8,790 nt of DNA from CAZKCK01 sp964552325. Lineage in GTDB: Bacteria; Bacteroidota; Bacteroidia; Bacteroidales; TTA-H9. A model generated the notes under the pieces. It had not been told where the DNA came from, did no database searches, and saw nothing but the letters and a program-made list of their open reading frames with translations. This document shows positions 7,684 through 8,790 of this stretch, piece after piece. How positions within the stretch are numbered: position 1 is the first letter of the stretch; every line of letters begins with the position of its first letter. Made by a program: the position numbers and the translations under genes. The stretch lies in contig CAZKHA010000146.1 in NCBI GenBank assembly GCA_964552325.1, forward strand, positions 1-8,790. Reading direction: 5' to 3'.

Positions 7684-8790
7684 CTAACGCGTTGAAAACC
7701 TATAAACCGTTTTTTGATGGTACTCCTCCCCTTTCTTGAGCAAGGTGCTGGGGAAACTGGGTTGGTTGGGGGAATCGGGGAAATGTTGGGTTTCGAGGGC
7801 CAGTCCATACCTGAAATTGTAGGGTTTGTTGCCCGAACCAATTTGTGAGCCATCCAAGAAATTGCCGGAGTAGAACTGAATGCCAGGTTCGGTGGTAAAC
7901 ACCTCCATCAAGCGTCCGGAATGCGGCTCGTAGAGGGCGGCGGCCAAATCGAATTCTTTCTTCTTGGTCAGCACCCAGTTGTGGTCGTAGCCGTTTCCAA
8001 CTTTTAGCTGTTCGTCAGCATCATTTATGCGTTTTCCGATGGCCGTAGCTGTGGTAAAATCAAATGGTGTATTTACTACTGGCCTGATTTCGCCCGTAGG
8101 TATCAGTGTGCTGTCAACAGGTGTGAAGGCATCGGCAGCCAGCATGAGCTCATGGCCGAGGATATCGCCATTGCCAGCTCCCTTCAGGTTAAAGAGCGAA
8201 TGGTGGGTAAGGTTGACGTAGGTGTCTTGATCGCCAACGGCTTTATAGGTAATAACAAGGCTGTTGCTGTCGTCCCAAAGATAGGATACCTCTATTTGCA
8301 GCTTGCCCGGATAGCCTTCTTCCGCGTCAGGGCTTTGGTAGGTAAATTTCAAAATAGGGAAACCATCCTGCTGCAATACCTCTGCATCCCAAAGCACGCT
8401 TTGGTAGCCCCCGGGGCCTCCGTGCAGGTGGTTTGGACCGTTGTTGAGGGCCAATTGATAGTCTTTGCCGTTTAAGGTGAATTTTCCTTTGGCAATGCGG
8501 TTGGCATAACGGCCCACGGTGGCTCCAAAATACTGGTCACCGGTTAAGTAGCTTGAAAGCGAGTCGTAACCTAAAATTACATTAGCCAATTGGCCATCTT
8601 TATCCGGAACTTCAAGGCTCACCAACTTGGCGCCATAGTCGGTGATGCGGGCTTTGTAGCCATGCGAGTTGGTTAAGGTAAAGATTTTCACTTCGCGCCC
8701 ATCGGGCATTTGGCCAAACGTTGCTGTTTCAATAGCCGGGCCTTGTGGCGATTTGCAGCCTTGCAGCACAAGCAATGCAAGGACTACAGA
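7684..8790 (-). CDS. galM: Exported aldose 1-epimerase (galactose mutarotase), probable lipoprotein, 5' end outside window
   Basis: The protein interconverts the alpha and beta anomers of galactose or related aldoses. The frame stays open to the window edge, so the first few codons are missing; the visible N-terminus reads SVVLALLVLQGCKSP. This is the hydrophobic part of a signal peptide ending in a lipobox-like LQGC, so a lipid-anchored periplasmic protein is likely. No acidic lipoprotein surface-export signal follows the Cys. Counting from the TTG codon at 8775, family landmarks are the NHLHGG motif (His118, substrate binding), THHSLFNL (His192, the general acid position) and ALETQHFPDSPN (Glu328, the general base). 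Length from the lipobox Cys, about 357 residues, is normal for GalM. The stop lies 50 nt before the GH27 gene. In context it would convert beta-galactose released by a neighbouring hydrolase into the alpha form. Family assignment is secure; lipidation is inferred. Confidence 0.93.
   Translation of the reverse strand, partial: SVVLALLVLQGCKSPQGPAIETATFGQMPDGREVKIFTLTNSHGYKARITDYGAKLVSLEVPDKDGQLANVILGYDSLSSYLTGDQYFGATVGRYANRIAKGKFTLNGKDYQLALNNGPNHLHGGPGGYQSVLWDAEVLQQDGFPILKFTYQSPDAEEGYPGKLQIEVSYLWDDSNSLVITYKAVGDQDTYVNLTHHSLFNLKGAGNGDILGHELMLAADAFTPVDSTLIPTGEIRPVVNTPFDFTTATAIGKRINDADEQLKVGNGYDHNWVLTKKKEFDLAAALYEPHSGRLMEVFTTEPGIQFYSGNFLDGSQIGSGNKPYNFRYGLALETQHFPDSPNQPSFPSTLLKKGEEYHQKTVYRFSTR

Larger units (their letters stand above)
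1526..8790 (-). other. Predicted operon galM - GH27 - GH2 - GH127 (5' end outside window)
   Basis: Four same-strand genes are joined by a 50-nt gap, a 2-nt gap and an 8-nt overlap, with no terminator-like hairpin between them. All four products carry export signals and all act on sugars, so they are read here as one transcript and one extracytoplasmic trimming pathway. The promoter is not visible and must lie beyond 8790. No SusC/SusD pair, regulator or transporter is present in the visible part. The shortest junctions (GH27-GH2 and GH2-GH127) probably couple translation of the three hydrolases. Confidence 0.8.

Noticed and set aside
1..8790. Mobile elements, CRISPR arrays, tRNA or rRNA genes, phage or defence genes.
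   Set aside because: No transposase or integrase motifs, regularly spaced repeats, tRNA-like cloverleaf sequence or defence-protein motifs were seen on either strand.

Overview
The window looks like part of a Bacteroidota chromosome, perhaps Cytophagales or a related order. Every convincing gene lies on the minus strand and encodes an exported protein. Signal peptides with a Gln just after the cleavage site recur, Shine-Dalgarno sequences are weak or absent, and genes are packed with gaps or overlaps of a few bases. The composition and the mix of glycoside hydrolases also fit this phylum. The exact lineage cannot be fixed from the sequence alone.

Reading in the direction of transcription (right to left), 8790-1526 holds a compact sugar-degradation operon. 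It runs: a secreted, probably lipid-anchored aldose 1-epimerase (galM, start cut off by the window edge); a multi-domain family 27 glycoside hydrolase (predicted alpha-galactosidase); a family 2 glycoside hydrolase (beta-galactosidase-like, true substrate open); and a family 127 (DUF1680) glycoside hydrolase of the beta-L-arabinofuranosidase type. The junctions are 50 nt, 2 nt and an 8-nt overlap, so co-transcription and partial translational coupling are likely. All four enzymes have export signals and keep their family's catalytic residues. Together they look like the exo-acting, periplasmic end of a pathway that trims a galactose-rich, possibly arabinose- or anhydrogalactose-containing glycan. 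No SusC/SusD pair, endo-enzyme, sulfatase, transporter or regulator is in the window. The operon's promoter and any such partners would lie beyond position 8790.

After a 123-nt gap, 1402-221 encodes an unrecognised exported protein. It has a cysteine-containing, mostly helical N-terminal half and a C-terminal outer-membrane beta-barrel. It has no obvious link to the sugar operon. Positions 1-220 are AT-rich and hold no convincing gene, only two small inverted repeats that might contribute to transcription termination.

I did not find clear evidence of a wholly new system. The most interesting points are the unresolved specificity of the GH27/GH2/GH127 trio, the heavily decorated GH27 enzyme, and the orphan barrel protein.
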